A program made the position numbers and the translations under genes. Below, in pieces: positions 33,965 through 42,256 of a DNA stretch of 64,000 nucleotides (positions are counted from its first letter, which is position 1; each line of letters starts with the position of its first letter). This DNA is from RPQJ01 sp963846885. Lineage in GTDB: Bacteria > Pseudomonadota > Gammaproteobacteria > Steroidobacterales > Steroidobacteraceae. The notes under the pieces are model-generated. The model was not told where the DNA came from and did not search any database. It saw only the letters and a program-made list of their open reading frames with translations. The stretch lies in NCBI GenBank assembly GCA_963846885.1, contig CAWJXS010000008.1, positions 1 through 64,000 of the forward strand. The letters run 5' to 3'.

Positions 33965-34450
33965 TCAGTAACGACCGTGCGTCTTGTACAGGTAGTTGGT
34001 CAGCTCGGTGGTCTGCATCGAGAGGCGCCGCTGCAACTCGTGGACGACCCGCACGATGGCGCGCATGACCCGGTAGACGAGGTGCGGATTGGAGTCGAGC
34101 AGCCCTTCGAGGTCGCCGCGGCTCAACCCCAGCACACGGGTGCCGTTCTCCGCGATCAGCGATGCGTAGCGGGTCGCGCCGTCGAGGAACGACAGTTCGC
34201 CCACGACGTCGCCAGGCCGCAGCACGTTGAGAGTCACTTCATTGTCGGTGCCCGCGGCCTTCACTACCGCGATGCCGCCGCTCGCCACCACGTACAGGTG
34301 ATCGTCGCTGTCGCCCTCGCGCACCAGCACCTCGGCCGGCTCGAGGTCACGCAGCGTCATCACCGCCGCCAAGGCCTGGCGCTGTTCGGGGGTCATCTCG
34401 AGCGCGAGCTTCGATTTGCTCAGACCTTCGAGAATGGCGGCTTGGGTCAT
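33965..34450 (-). CDS. Stand-alone cyclic-nucleotide-binding domain protein
   Basis: 161 residues: one cNMP-binding fold (VLVREGDSDDHLYVVASGGI, LRPGDVVGELSFLDGATRYA with the phosphate-binding E-S/R-A region, VLGLSRGDLEGLL) and a C-terminal helical tail, with no DNA-binding helix-turn-helix. It therefore cannot act as a Crp-type activator alone and may regulate a partner protein. It precedes the Anbu operon by 180 bases on the same strand. The longer upstream frame is non-homologous and overlaps the palindromes. Confidence 0.78.
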   Translation of the reverse strand: MTQAAILEGLSKSKLALEMTPEQRQALAAVMTLRDLEPAEVLVREGDSDDHLYVVASGGIAVVKAAGTDNEVTLNVLRPGDVVGELSFLDGATRYASLIAENGTRVLGLSRGDLEGLLDSNPHLVYRVMRAIVRVVHELQRRLSMQTTELTNYLYKTHGRY

Positions 34451-34559
34451 GACGGGCTCCGGGCGACGATTGGACTGGTTCCGGATTGTCGCGGCGATAG
34501 CCGCGATCGGGACCAGTAGGGGAATGCCGCGAGCGCTGGTCCGGGCGTCGCAGGTCTTC

Positions 34560-34641
34560 GCGAGCGCAGGGTGCACAGGCCGATCCCCGGCTTGGAAAGG
34601 CAGACACGCGCCTGGGACCGGCCTGTGCACCCTGCGCTCGC
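34560..34641. repeat. Core-loop palindrome family, copy 6
   Basis: 31-bp arms (34560-34590, 34611-34641) with two mismatches near the loop; core at 34591-34610. The arm sequence (GCGCAGGGTGCACAGGCC...) is not shared with other copies. Confidence 0.85.
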
Positions 34642-34680
34642 CAGTGCGGTGACCGACCGCTCCGACGGGCGGAACACTTA

Positions 34681-34760
34681 GAGAGCGGGTGATTACGAGC
34701 TTGTCCCGAGCGCGTGTCTGCCTTTCCAAGCTCGGGACAAGCTCGTAATCACCCGCTCTC
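34681..34760. repeat. Core-loop palindrome family, copy 7
   Basis: Perfect 30-bp arms (34681-34710, 34731-34760). Core in reverse orientation at 34711-34730. Confidence 0.85.
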
Positions 34761-34830
34761 GAGGGGAACGTCCGTAAGCGTGTCTGCCTTTCCAAGCTCG
34801 GGACAGGCTCCGTGCTCACCCGCTCTCGAG
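34761..34830. repeat. Core-loop palindrome family, copy 8 (chimeric)
   Basis: Core at 34777-34796 with one change at its first base. The left side is not complementary to the right side. The right side (34797-34830) is a diverged copy of the right arm of copy 7, so this unit looks like a partial tandem duplication of copy 7. Confidence 0.75.
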
Positions 34831-34872
34831 GGCGCGACGTCACCCGCGAGCCTGTCGCACGCGCGTGCAGGT

Positions 34873-36183
34873 TCAGACCGGCGCGGGCAGGCGACACCGG
34901 GGCTTGGTGAGCAGCATCTGCACGTCGCCGATCTGGCGCTCGAGAAAGCCGCCCTCGCAATAACTCAGGTAGAAGTCCCACATGCGGACGAAGCTGTCGG
35001 GATAGCCCAGCTGGCGCACCTCGGCGAGTCGCGCGAAGAAGTTCTCGCGCCAGTGACGCAGCGTGGTCGCGTAGTGCGGTCCGATGTCCTCGAGATGGAA
35101 GACCTTCATGTCCGTCGCGCGACGCAACGAATCGGTGATCGCCGCGACCGACGGGATGAAGCTGCCCGGGAAGATGAAGCGCTGGATGAAATCCACGGAC
35201 TTGAGCGCCTGCTCGTACACCTGGTCCTGGATCGTGATGGCCTGCAGCAACATCGCGCCTTCGGGCTTCAGCAGCGCCGCGCACTTGGCCATGTACGTGT
35301 CGAGAAAGTGGTGACCCACGGCTTCGATCATTTCAACCGACACCAGCTTGTCGTACGTGCCGTTCAGGTCGCGATAGTCCTCGAGCAGCAGCGTGACCTG
35401 TCCGCTCTGCAGCAGGCCGGCGGCAGCGAACTTTTCCCGCGCCCAGTCGTGCTGCTCGCGCGAGATGGTGGTCGTCGTGACCCGGCAGCCGTAGTTCTGC
35501 GCCGCGTGCAGCGCGAGGCCGCCCCAGCCCGTGCCGATCTCGACCAGATGATCGTTCGGCGACAGCTGCAGCCGCCGGCAGATGCGGTCGAGCTTGGCCA
35601 GTTGCGCCTGGTGCAGGGTCGTCTCGTCGTTCGCGAAGACGGCGCACGAATACATCATGGTCTCGTCGAGGAACAGCGCGAACAGGTCGTTGCCCAGGTC
35701 GTAATGCGCCGCGATGTTGCGCCGGCTGCCATCGACGCTGTTGCGATTGAACCAGTGCAGCACGCGCCGGATCGGATCACTCAGGTACGCAGCCGCGCCC
35801 TCGAACGACTCCATCGCGGCGCGGTTGGCCACGAACATCCGCACGAGCGCGGTCAGATCGTCGGTGCGCCAGAGGCCGCGGATGTACGCTTCGCCGCCGC
35901 CCACCGTGCCGCCGAAAGCGGCATCCGCAAACGTCTGCGGATGCAGGATCTCGAGCGTTGCATGCAGGTCGCACGCGGGCGTGCGACGCCCGAAGACGTG
36001 CCTCTCGCCCGTCGCGGGCACGACGACGGTCAGTTCGCCTTGCTGGAACCGTGCGAGCGCCTGCAGGAAGAGGCGCTTGCCCAGTTGCTGCAGCCGGGTG
36101 CCGGTCGCTTGCGTCGCGCCGGGCAGGGCCAGCGCGTCGGCGGCACGGACGATGCTGGCAGTCGCTTCGTTGGTCTTGCTCAT
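34873..36183 (-). CDS. Cyclopropane-fatty-acid-synthase family methyltransferase
   Basis: 436 residues. SAM-dependent methyltransferase acting on unsaturated acyl chains of membrane lipids. N-terminal lipid-binding region (FGGTVGGGEAYIRGLW, RNIAAHYDLGNDLFALFLDETMMYSCAVF), SAM motif LVEIGTGWGGLALHAA, TTTISREQHDWAREK, VSVEMIEAVGHHFLDTY and the C-terminal GSFIPSVAAITDSLR, FHLEDIGPHYATTLRHWRENF. Start at 36183 overlaps the DUF1365 stop (ATGA). In this gene neighbourhood Cfa homologues often methylate or modify chains rather than make plain cyclopropanes, so the exact product is open. Confidence 0.88.
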   Translation of the reverse strand: MSKTNEATASIVRAADALALPGATQATGTRLQQLGKRLFLQALARFQQGELTVVVPATGERHVFGRRTPACDLHATLEILHPQTFADAAFGGTVGGGEAYIRGLWRTDDLTALVRMFVANRAAMESFEGAAAYLSDPIRRVLHWFNRNSVDGSRRNIAAHYDLGNDLFALFLDETMMYSCAVFANDETTLHQAQLAKLDRICRRLQLSPNDHLVEIGTGWGGLALHAAQNYGCRVTTTTISREQHDWAREKFAAAGLLQSGQVTLLLEDYRDLNGTYDKLVSVEMIEAVGHHFLDTYMAKCAALLKPEGAMLLQAITIQDQVYEQALKSVDFIQRFIFPGSFIPSVAAITDSLRRATDMKVFHLEDIGPHYATTLRHWRENFFARLAEVRQLGYPDSFVRMWDFYLSYCEGGFLERQIGDVQMLLTKPRCRLPAPV

Positions 36184-36989
36184 GGCGTGGTCTCGATGGG
36201 GTCGATGCGCCCGTCGCGATGCCGGTGGCCCGCGCCGGTCTGGTCCGGATGCGTGTGGAACGGGATGCGCTTGAGCCAGAGCCGCAGGGCCTGCCAGTAG
36301 ATTGCCGCCGTCACCTTGAACGTGACGAGCGGATGACGTGCCAGCGAAGCGGCGAGCGCCCGGCCGGTGATCGCTTGCCGGCGCAACGTGAGCGTGGCGT
36401 CGAACACCCTGCGGCCGTCGCGCTGGTTCTCCATGTGTACGGCGAGGGTCGCGTCGGGCCGGGTGAAACGCCAGTCGTACTGCTGGTCCATCGGCAGGAA
36501 CGGCGAGACGTGGAAGTCCTTGCCGAAGACGAACTGCAGGCGGTCGACGGTGCCGCGGTTGGCAGCCTGCGGCAGCACGTAGCAATGACGCTCGCCCCAG
36601 GGCGTGTTGTTGATCTCCGCGACGATGGCGACCAGTTCGCGATCGGCCGCATCGAAGCAGTAATAGAAACTGACGGGGTTGAAGCCGTAGCCGAAATGCC
36701 GCGGGTGCGTGAGCAACCGGATCGGCCCGTCTGCGTCGATGCCGGCACGCTCGCGGACGAGTTCGCGGACACAGTCGCGCAGGTCGCGGCTCGGGTCACC
36801 GAAATGATCGGCACGATGCCAGTGCGCGAGCCCGCGGCGCGCGCCGGCGGACCAGAACCAGCGTCCGGCAAATACGGAATCGATCTCGGCGAGATCGAGG
36901 TACAGCAACGCCAGCCGGTAACGGAACGCGTGTCCCGTCGGCTCGGCGCGCCGGTGCCTAACCGACCCGTGGTAGAGGCAGCTGTGCAC
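36180..36989 (-). CDS. DUF1365 family protein
   Basis: 269 residues from GTG 36989. Family signature: VHSCLYHGSVRHRRAEPTGHAF at the start, LLTHPRHFGYGFNPVSFYYCFD, NNTPWGERHCYVLP and KDFHVSPFLPMDQQYDWRF. No biochemical function is proven, but the gene is nearly always found between an FAD-dependent amine-oxidase-like gene and a Cfa-type methyltransferase, as here. It overlaps both neighbours: 32 bases with the oxidoreductase end and ATGA with the methyltransferase start. The GTG start is inferred from where homology begins. Confidence 0.85.
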   Translation of the reverse strand: MHSCLYHGSVRHRRAEPTGHAFRYRLALLYLDLAEIDSVFAGRWFWSAGARRGLAHWHRADHFGDPSRDLRDCVRELVRERAGIDADGPIRLLTHPRHFGYGFNPVSFYYCFDAADRELVAIVAEINNTPWGERHCYVLPQAANRGTVDRLQFVFGKDFHVSPFLPMDQQYDWRFTRPDATLAVHMENQRDGRRVFDATLTLRRQAITGRALAASLARHPLVTFKVTAAIYWQALRLWLKRIPFHTHPDQTGAGHRHRDGRIDPIETTP

Positions 36990-38241
36990 GGTCGTCGTCC
37001 TCGGCAAAATGCGCCAGTGCCGTCTGGGCGCTGACGATGCCATCCTCGTGGAAGCCCGAGCGCCAGTACGCGCCGCAGAAATAAGTGCGCAGCGCGCCAT
37101 TCACTTCACGCTGGCGTCCCTGCGCTGCCACGCCGGCGGGAGTATAGACGGGATGCGCGTACTGGAAGGTGCGCAGGATGCTGCGCTCATCGATCGCGGC
37201 GCGGTGGTTGAGAGTCACCAGGAAACGCGCGGGTGCATTGCGCAGGCCCTGCAGCACGTTCATGTCGTACGTGAGCGCCAGCGCTTCCTGCGGGTCGCGC
37301 AGCAGGTGGTAGTTCCAGGCGGCCTGGGCGAGCTTGCGGCGCGGCAGGATGCTCGCGTCGGTGTGCAGGATCGCTTCGTTCGCTGCGTACGGCATGGCGC
37401 CCAGCACTTCCTGCTCGGCACGCGTGGGCGACTCGAGCAGCGCAAGCGCCTGGTCGGAATGGCAAGCGATGAAAACGTGGTCGAACGCGTCGACCGTCCC
37501 TGAACGTGTGCGCACGATGACCTGGTTCGGCAGGCGTCGCACCGACTCGACCGGCGTAGACAGTCGCACGTCGGCGCGGGTTGCGGCCAGGAGCGCGCGC
37601 ACGTACTCGCGCGACCCGCCGCTGACGGTCTGCCAGACCGGACGGTCATCGATATTGAGGAAGCCGTGCCGCTCGAAGAAGCCGATGAAGAATCGCGCCG
37701 GAAAGTTCAGCATCGCGCCGGCCTCGGCGGACCAGATCGCACGGCCCATGGGCACGATGTAGTGCTCGACGAACTGGCGCGAGTAGTGGCCGGCGGCGAG
37801 GAACTCGCCGAGTGTCACATCGTCGCGGGTGGCCGTCGTGAGCCAGGCCCTGGCGCGCACGTTGAAACGCAGGATGTCCGCGATCATGCGCAGGAATGAC
37901 GGCCGCACGATGTTGCGCCGTTGTGCGAACAGCGAGTTGAGCGACGTGCCGTTGTATTCGAGCCCGGTGCGTTCGCAGCGCAGGCTGAAACTCATGTCCG
38001 ACGCCTGCCAGGCCACGCCGAGCTCGCGCAGCATCGCGATGAAATTGGGATAGGTCCAGTCGTTGAAGACGATGAAGCCGGTGTCGATGGCCCAGTTGCG
38101 CCCGCCGTATTCGACGTCGACGGTGTTGGTGTGGCCGCCAGGGTAGGCCGCCGCTTCGTACAGCGTGACGTCGTGCGAGCGCGCGAGGCGCCAGGTGGCA
38201 TACAGGCCGGCGACGCCGGCGCCGACGACTGCGATCCTCAT
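36958..38241 (-). CDS. FAD-dependent NAD(P)-binding / amine-oxidase-like oxidoreductase
   Basis: 427 residues. Rossmann FAD motif at the start (MRIAVVGAGVAGLYATWRLA), then YPGGHTNTVDVEYGGRNWAIDTGFIVFND (split in two: YPGGHTNTVDVEY, AIDTGFIVFND), IVPMGRAIWSAEAGAMLNFP, VSGGSREYVRAL and a C-terminal FCGAYWRSGFHEDGIVSAQ. Belongs to the amine-oxidase-like FAD proteins coupled to DUF1365 and Cfa genes, where it probably introduces unsaturation into a modified acyl chain. Overlaps the desaturase stop by ATGA. Confidence 0.87.
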   Translation of the reverse strand: MRIAVVGAGVAGLYATWRLARSHDVTLYEAAAYPGGHTNTVDVEYGGRNWAIDTGFIVFNDWTYPNFIAMLRELGVAWQASDMSFSLRCERTGLEYNGTSLNSLFAQRRNIVRPSFLRMIADILRFNVRARAWLTTATRDDVTLGEFLAAGHYSRQFVEHYIVPMGRAIWSAEAGAMLNFPARFFIGFFERHGFLNIDDRPVWQTVSGGSREYVRALLAATRADVRLSTPVESVRRLPNQVIVRTRSGTVDAFDHVFIACHSDQALALLESPTRAEQEVLGAMPYAANEAILHTDASILPRRKLAQAAWNYHLLRDPQEALALTYDMNVLQGLRNAPARFLVTLNHRAAIDERSILRTFQYAHPVYTPAGVAAQGRQREVNGALRTYFCGAYWRSGFHEDGIVSAQTALAHFAEDDDRAQLPLPRVG

Positions 38242-39191
38242 GCCGTCGTCGTCGCGCGGACGGCGCGAATGCGTTCGGGCACCGGGGTCAGGTCCCAGAT
38301 CACGCCGAGCGCGGCGAGTCCGCGCAGCACGTAATAGGTGATGTCGATTTCCCACCAGTAGAAGCCCTGGCGCGTAGCGCTGGGATAATGATGATGGTTG
38401 TTGTGCCACCCCTCGCCGAGCGTGACCAGCGCGAGCAGCGCGTTGTTGCGGCTGTCGTCCTTGGTGGGGTAGCGGCGCGATCCCCAGCCGTGGCACAGCG
38501 AGTTGATGGTGTAGGTGCCGTGATAGCAAAGCACCGTGGACACGAAGAAGCCCCATACCAGCAGTTGCCCGCCGGTCACGCCGAGTGCAGGCGCGAAGCG
38601 CTCGAGCGCCATGCCGGCAAGCAGCAGGCCCAGCGCAAGGGCGAAGGGGACCAGGATGTCGAAACGGTCGAGCAAGCGCAGTTCCGGAAACTGCAGCAGG
38701 TCGCGCACGCGGCGGCGGTCGGGATGAAAGTGCTGCTTCGACAGGAACCAGCCCATGTGCGCCCAGACGAAGCCGTCCTGCACCGGTGAATGCGTGTCCT
38801 GCGGCTTGTCGGAGAAGGCGTGGTGGTGCCGGTGGTGCGCGGCCCACCAGATCGGGCCGCGCTGCGCGGCAGAAGCGCCGAGGACGGCGAAGACGAACTG
38901 CGCGGGACGCGACGTGCGGAATGAGCGGTGTGAGAAGTAGCGATGGTAAAACCCGGTGATCGCGAACATGCGCACCAGGTACAGGACGGCGCAGACGACG
39001 AGCGCCGTGCTGCTGACACCCACGACCAGGATGCCGAGGCAGGCGAGGTGCATGAGCGCGAAAGGAATGATGCGACCCCAGTCCACTGCCTTGGCGGCGC
39101 CGGGCGGCGGCGCGTGGTCGACGCCGGGCTCGCCTGCGTCGAACCACAGGCGCAATTGACGCAGCCAGCCGCGGCGTGAAGGTTCGGTCAT
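38238..39191 (-). CDS. Acyl-CoA/lipid desaturase, delta-9 type
   Basis: 317 residues, membrane di-iron fatty acid desaturase. Three His boxes in order: HRYFSHRSF, HHRHHHAFSD and GEGWHNNHHHYPSA. Four membrane helices, and the typical GPIWWAAHHR, HMGWF and GYYWWEIDITYY-like segments. It would make cis double bonds, the substrate of the Cfa-type methyltransferase downstream. Lies first after the chalcone-isomerase-like gene and overlaps the oxidoreductase start, so it is part of the same operon. Confidence 0.9.
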   Translation of the reverse strand: MTEPSRRGWLRQLRLWFDAGEPGVDHAPPPGAAKAVDWGRIIPFALMHLACLGILVVGVSSTALVVCAVLYLVRMFAITGFYHRYFSHRSFRTSRPAQFVFAVLGASAAQRGPIWWAAHHRHHHAFSDKPQDTHSPVQDGFVWAHMGWFLSKQHFHPDRRRVRDLLQFPELRLLDRFDILVPFALALGLLLAGMALERFAPALGVTGGQLLVWGFFVSTVLCYHGTYTINSLCHGWGSRRYPTKDDSRNNALLALVTLGEGWHNNHHHYPSATRQGFYWWEIDITYYVLRGLAALGVIWDLTPVPERIRAVRATTTA

Positions 39192-39201
39192 GGGCGTGTC
39201 G

Positions 39202-39783
39202 TCACCTGCGCGCGGTGGTGCGATCGAGACCCAGCAACTTTACGCGGAGGTCGCCGACCACGCTACGCGAGTCGAGCCAGATGGATAAGAACGCAGGGCC
39301 GAATTCGGGATCCTCGATCTGTCCCATGAAGCCGCGGGCGTCGTAGAAGCGCGTGGCGCCGCCGGGCACGACGACGGTGGTCACGTTGTCGCCGGGCTGC
39401 ACATCGCCCCAGAACGAACGCAGGTCGGCCAGCCAGTTCTCGCGCCGCTCAGGCGGCACCTCGTCGAGCAGGCGCCAGGCCGTGCTCGTGATGCGCAGCA
39501 ACGCATCTTTGGAGAACTCCCGCTGGTACCACAGGCTGAGCGCGACCGGTTCGCCCGGCGCGTAGCCACTGAAGCGGCCTTGCGCCGTCCACAGGCTCGC
39601 GGCATAGACAGGACGACCCATCCACGTGAGGTCCCCCGCGCCGACGCGCTGCAGCTTGTAGTCGGCCGCGAGGACCGGTTGCGGCAAGGTGGAGGCGCGT
39701 GCCGGCCCCGCCAGCGACAGCGTCGCCACGGCGACGACGAGCACGCCGGTGATCGAACGCAGGCAGGACGGCAGGCAACGCAT
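39202..39783 (-). CDS. Exported chalcone-isomerase-like protein
   Basis: 193 residues with a signal peptide (ITGVLVVAVATLSLAGPARA) and the chalcone-isomerase-like fold: LQRVGAGDLTWMGRPVYAASLW, EPVALSLWYQREF, SKDALLRITSTAW, GDNVTTVVVPGG and FGPAFLSIWLDSRS. Bacterial members probably bind fatty acids instead of flavonoids, which fits a location among lipid-modifying genes. Start at 39783; 10 bases separate it from the desaturase gene. Confidence 0.85.
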   Translation of the reverse strand: MRCLPSCLRSITGVLVVAVATLSLAGPARASTLPQPVLAADYKLQRVGAGDLTWMGRPVYAASLWTAQGRFSGYAPGEPVALSLWYQREFSKDALLRITSTAWRLLDEVPPERRENWLADLRSFWGDVQPGDNVTTVVVPGGATRFYDARGFMGQIEDPEFGPAFLSIWLDSRSVVGDLRVKLLGLDRTTARR

Positions 39784-39826
39784 AGCCGTCAGTTCGGCCT
39801 GCCGCGGGGCACGGATTCAGGCCGCA

Positions 39827-41290
39827 TCAGGGGGCGGTGGGAGCCGTTGCGACCTTGATCGTGGCGTAGGCGCCGAGCGCGGCGTCACGGCTCGCTGGAA
39901 AGTCGACCACCGGGTGCGGGTACGTTTGTCCAAGGGACACGCCGGCCTGCGCGAGGACCTCGGCCGGCGCCTGCCAGGGCCGATGGATCCACGCATCGGG
40001 CAGGGCGGCCAGCTCCGGCAGCCAGCGCCGCAGGTAGAGCCGGTCTGGGTCGTAGCGTTCCGCCTGCAGCACCGGGTTGAAGATGCGAAAGAACGGGGCC
40101 GCGTCCGCGCCGCACCCGGCCGTCCATTGCCAGCCCAGCGTGTTCGAAGCGAGATCTGCGTCGACGAGCGTGTCCCAGAACCAGCGTGCGCCGGCCACCC
40201 AGGGCTGCCGCAGGTTCTTGGTGAGCAGCGACGCGACGATCATGCGGACGCGGTTGTGCATCCAGCCGGTGGCCCAGAGTTCGCGCATCCCTGCGTCGAC
40301 GATCGGATAGCCGGTGCGGCCACGCTGCCACGCCTCGAGCAGGGCCGGGTTCTCGGCCCAGGGGAACCGTTCGAAGCGTGCGTCGAGTGGCCGCTCGGGG
40401 GTGTGCGGAAAATGGTGCAGCAGGTGATAGGCGAACTCGCGCCAGCCGATCTCGCGCACGAACGAATCGGCGGAGGCGCGCGCGGCGGGCTGGTCGACCA
40501 CGGCGTTGCGGGCGGCAACCAGGCACTGACGCGGGCTGATCTCGCCAAAGTGGAGGTGCGGCGACAGGCGCGAACTGCCCGGCTGGTCCGGCCGGTTGCG
40601 GCTCTCGCCATAGCGCCCGATCCATTCGGCGCAGAAGGCCTCGAGCCGCTGGTGCGCGCCCGCTTCGCCCGGCCGCCAGTGCGCGGGGAATTGCGCATCC
40701 CAGCCGATGCGCGGCGTGAGACCGAGCTCCTGGAGCGCAAGGCTCTGGAGGCTGCTCGCAGGACCGGTCAGCCGCTTCGGCGCTGCGATTGGCGCGGGTT
40801 GCACGTCCAGCTTCTGCATGCATGCGCGCCAGAATGGCGTGAACACACGATAAGGCCCGTCCTGGCCCGTGCGGATTTCCCACGGTTCATGCAGCAGGCC
40901 GGCGTTGTAGCTCTCGCACTCGAAGCCCTGCTCGCGCAGCGCGGTCTTGAGCTGGGTATCGCGCGCAACCAGCACGGGATCGTACAGCCGGTTCCACACG
41001 ATCCGCGTGGCGCCGGCTTCCGCTGCGAGTTGGGTGAGCGCGGCCAGCGTGGGCCCGCGACGCACGATGAGCGGCGTGCCGCGTCGGCGCAGGTCCGCAT
41101 CGAGCGCACCGAGACTGTGATGCAGCCACCAGCGGCTCGCGGCGCCCGGCGCCCACGGCGCTGCCTCGTCCGGCGCATGCACGTAGACCGGCACGATGCG
41201 ATCACTCTCGGCCGCTGCTGCCGCGAGCGCTCGGTTGTCCGCGAGCCGCAGGTCGCGGCGGAACCAGACGAGGGTGGTCGTGTCGCTCAT
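39827..41290 (-). CDS. phrB: Deoxyribodipyrimidine photolyase
   Basis: 487 residues. Repairs UV cyclobutane dimers using blue light. N-terminal antenna-binding domain (TTLVWFRRDLRLADNRAL), FAD-binding helical domain with RTGYPIVDAGMRELWATGWMHNR (split) and NRVRMIVASLLTKNL, and the electron-transfer and dimer-binding segment LASNTLGWQWTAGCG, NPVLQAERYDPDRLYLRRWLPEL. Class I CPD type. The start at 41290 is preferred to 41308. It heads the lipid cluster; photolyase beside desaturase, DUF1365 and Cfa genes is a recurrent light-stress arrangement. Confidence 0.93.
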   Translation of the reverse strand: MSDTTTLVWFRRDLRLADNRALAAAAAESDRIVPVYVHAPDEAAPWAPGAASRWWLHHSLGALDADLRRRGTPLIVRRGPTLAALTQLAAEAGATRIVWNRLYDPVLVARDTQLKTALREQGFECESYNAGLLHEPWEIRTGQDGPYRVFTPFWRACMQKLDVQPAPIAAPKRLTGPASSLQSLALQELGLTPRIGWDAQFPAHWRPGEAGAHQRLEAFCAEWIGRYGESRNRPDQPGSSRLSPHLHFGEISPRQCLVAARNAVVDQPAARASADSFVREIGWREFAYHLLHHFPHTPERPLDARFERFPWAENPALLEAWQRGRTGYPIVDAGMRELWATGWMHNRVRMIVASLLTKNLRQPWVAGARWFWDTLVDADLASNTLGWQWTAGCGADAAPFFRIFNPVLQAERYDPDRLYLRRWLPELAALPDAWIHRPWQAPAEVLAQAGVSLGQTYPHPVVDFPASRDAALGAYATIKVATAPTAP

Positions 41291-41306
41291 GCCGGGCCTG
41301 TCCTGC

Positions 41307-41341
41307 AAAAAAGAAGAGCCGCGCCCCGTGAGGAGCGCGGC
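41307..41341 (-). terminator. Terminator of htpX
   Basis: On the minus strand GCCGCGC and GCGCGGC form a stem followed by TCTTCTTTTTT, about 28 bases after the htpX stop. Confidence 0.85.
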
Positions 41342-41368
41342 CCGTGGTTCACGAACCTCCGGCTGTGA

Positions 41369-42256
41369 TCAGCCGGTCGAATTGCGCAGCGCGGCGATGC
41401 GCTCTTCGAGCGGCGGGTGCGACATGAACAGCCGCTTCAGGCCGCCCGGCTTCTGGCCGCCGGAGATGCCGAACGCCGCCATCTTGTCGGGCAGCGGGCC
41501 CGCGTGACGCTGCTGCAACCGCTCGAGCGCGCCGATCATCGCCTGCCGGCCCGCCAGCGTTGCGCCGCCCTTGTCCGCGCGGAATTCGCGCTGCCGCGAG
41601 AAGTACATGACGATCATCGAGGCGAGCAGTCCGAAGACGATGTCGCAGACGATCGTCGTGACCCAGTATGCCGGGCCATGGCCCTGCTCGGTCCTGAAGA
41701 CCACGCGATCGACCGTGTGGCCGACGACGCGCGACAGGAAGATCACGAACGTGTTCACGACGCCCTGGATCAGCGTGAGCGTGACCATGTCACCGTTGGC
41801 GACGTGGCTCACCTCGTGCGCGAGGACGGCCTCGACTTCCTTCTGCGACATGCCGTTCAGCAGGCCGGTGCTGACCGCGACCAGCGAAGCGTCACGGCGC
41901 GCGCCAGTGGCGAACGCGTTGGGCTCCGGCGAATCGAAGATGCCGACTTCGGGCATGCCGATGCCCGCCGCCTGCGCCTGCTGCTGCACGGTGGTGACGA
42001 GCCACTGCTCGGTGCTGTTGGCAGGCTGGGTGATGACCCGCACGCCCATCATCCGCTTGGCCGACCACTTCGACATCGCGAGCGACACGAACGAGCCGAT
42101 GAAGCCCGCGAGAGCCGCAAAGATCAGCAGCGCGCCGAGATTGAGGTCCACGCCCTGCGCATCGAGGATGCCCTCGAAGCCGACGAGCCGGAGCACGATC
42201 CCGAGCAGGACCACGACGGCAAGGTTGGTGGCGAGGAACAGCAGAATCCGTTTCAT
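41369..42256 (-). CDS. htpX: Membrane metalloprotease HtpX
   Basis: 295 residues. Inner-membrane zinc endopeptidase in membrane protein quality control. Two N-terminal and two central membrane segments, zinc site HEVSH (EAVLAHEVSHVANGD), third ligand region REFRADKGGATLAG, and the C-terminal SHPPLEERIAAL. Start at 42256 (MKRILLF). Divergent from the winged-helix regulator gene with about 195 bases between. Confidence 0.95.
   Translation of the reverse strand: MKRILLFLATNLAVVVLLGIVLRLVGFEGILDAQGVDLNLGALLIFAALAGFIGSFVSLAMSKWSAKRMMGVRVITQPANSTEQWLVTTVQQQAQAAGIGMPEVGIFDSPEPNAFATGARRDASLVAVSTGLLNGMSQKEVEAVLAHEVSHVANGDMVTLTLIQGVVNTFVIFLSRVVGHTVDRVVFRTEQGHGPAYWVTTIVCDIVFGLLASMIVMYFSRQREFRADKGGATLAGRQAMIGALERLQQRHAGPLPDKMAAFGISGGQKPGGLKRLFMSHPPLEERIAALRNSTG

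Larger units (their letters stand above)
34451..34872. other. Intergenic region with three core-loop palindromes
   Basis: About 420 bases between the cNMP-binding protein start and the methyltransferase stop; palindromes take up 34560-34830. No gene is supported. Confidence 0.75.

Noticed and set aside
18349..34830. Integron attC sites
   Set aside because: attC sites have conserved ends and variable loops; here the loop is conserved, and there is no integron integrase.
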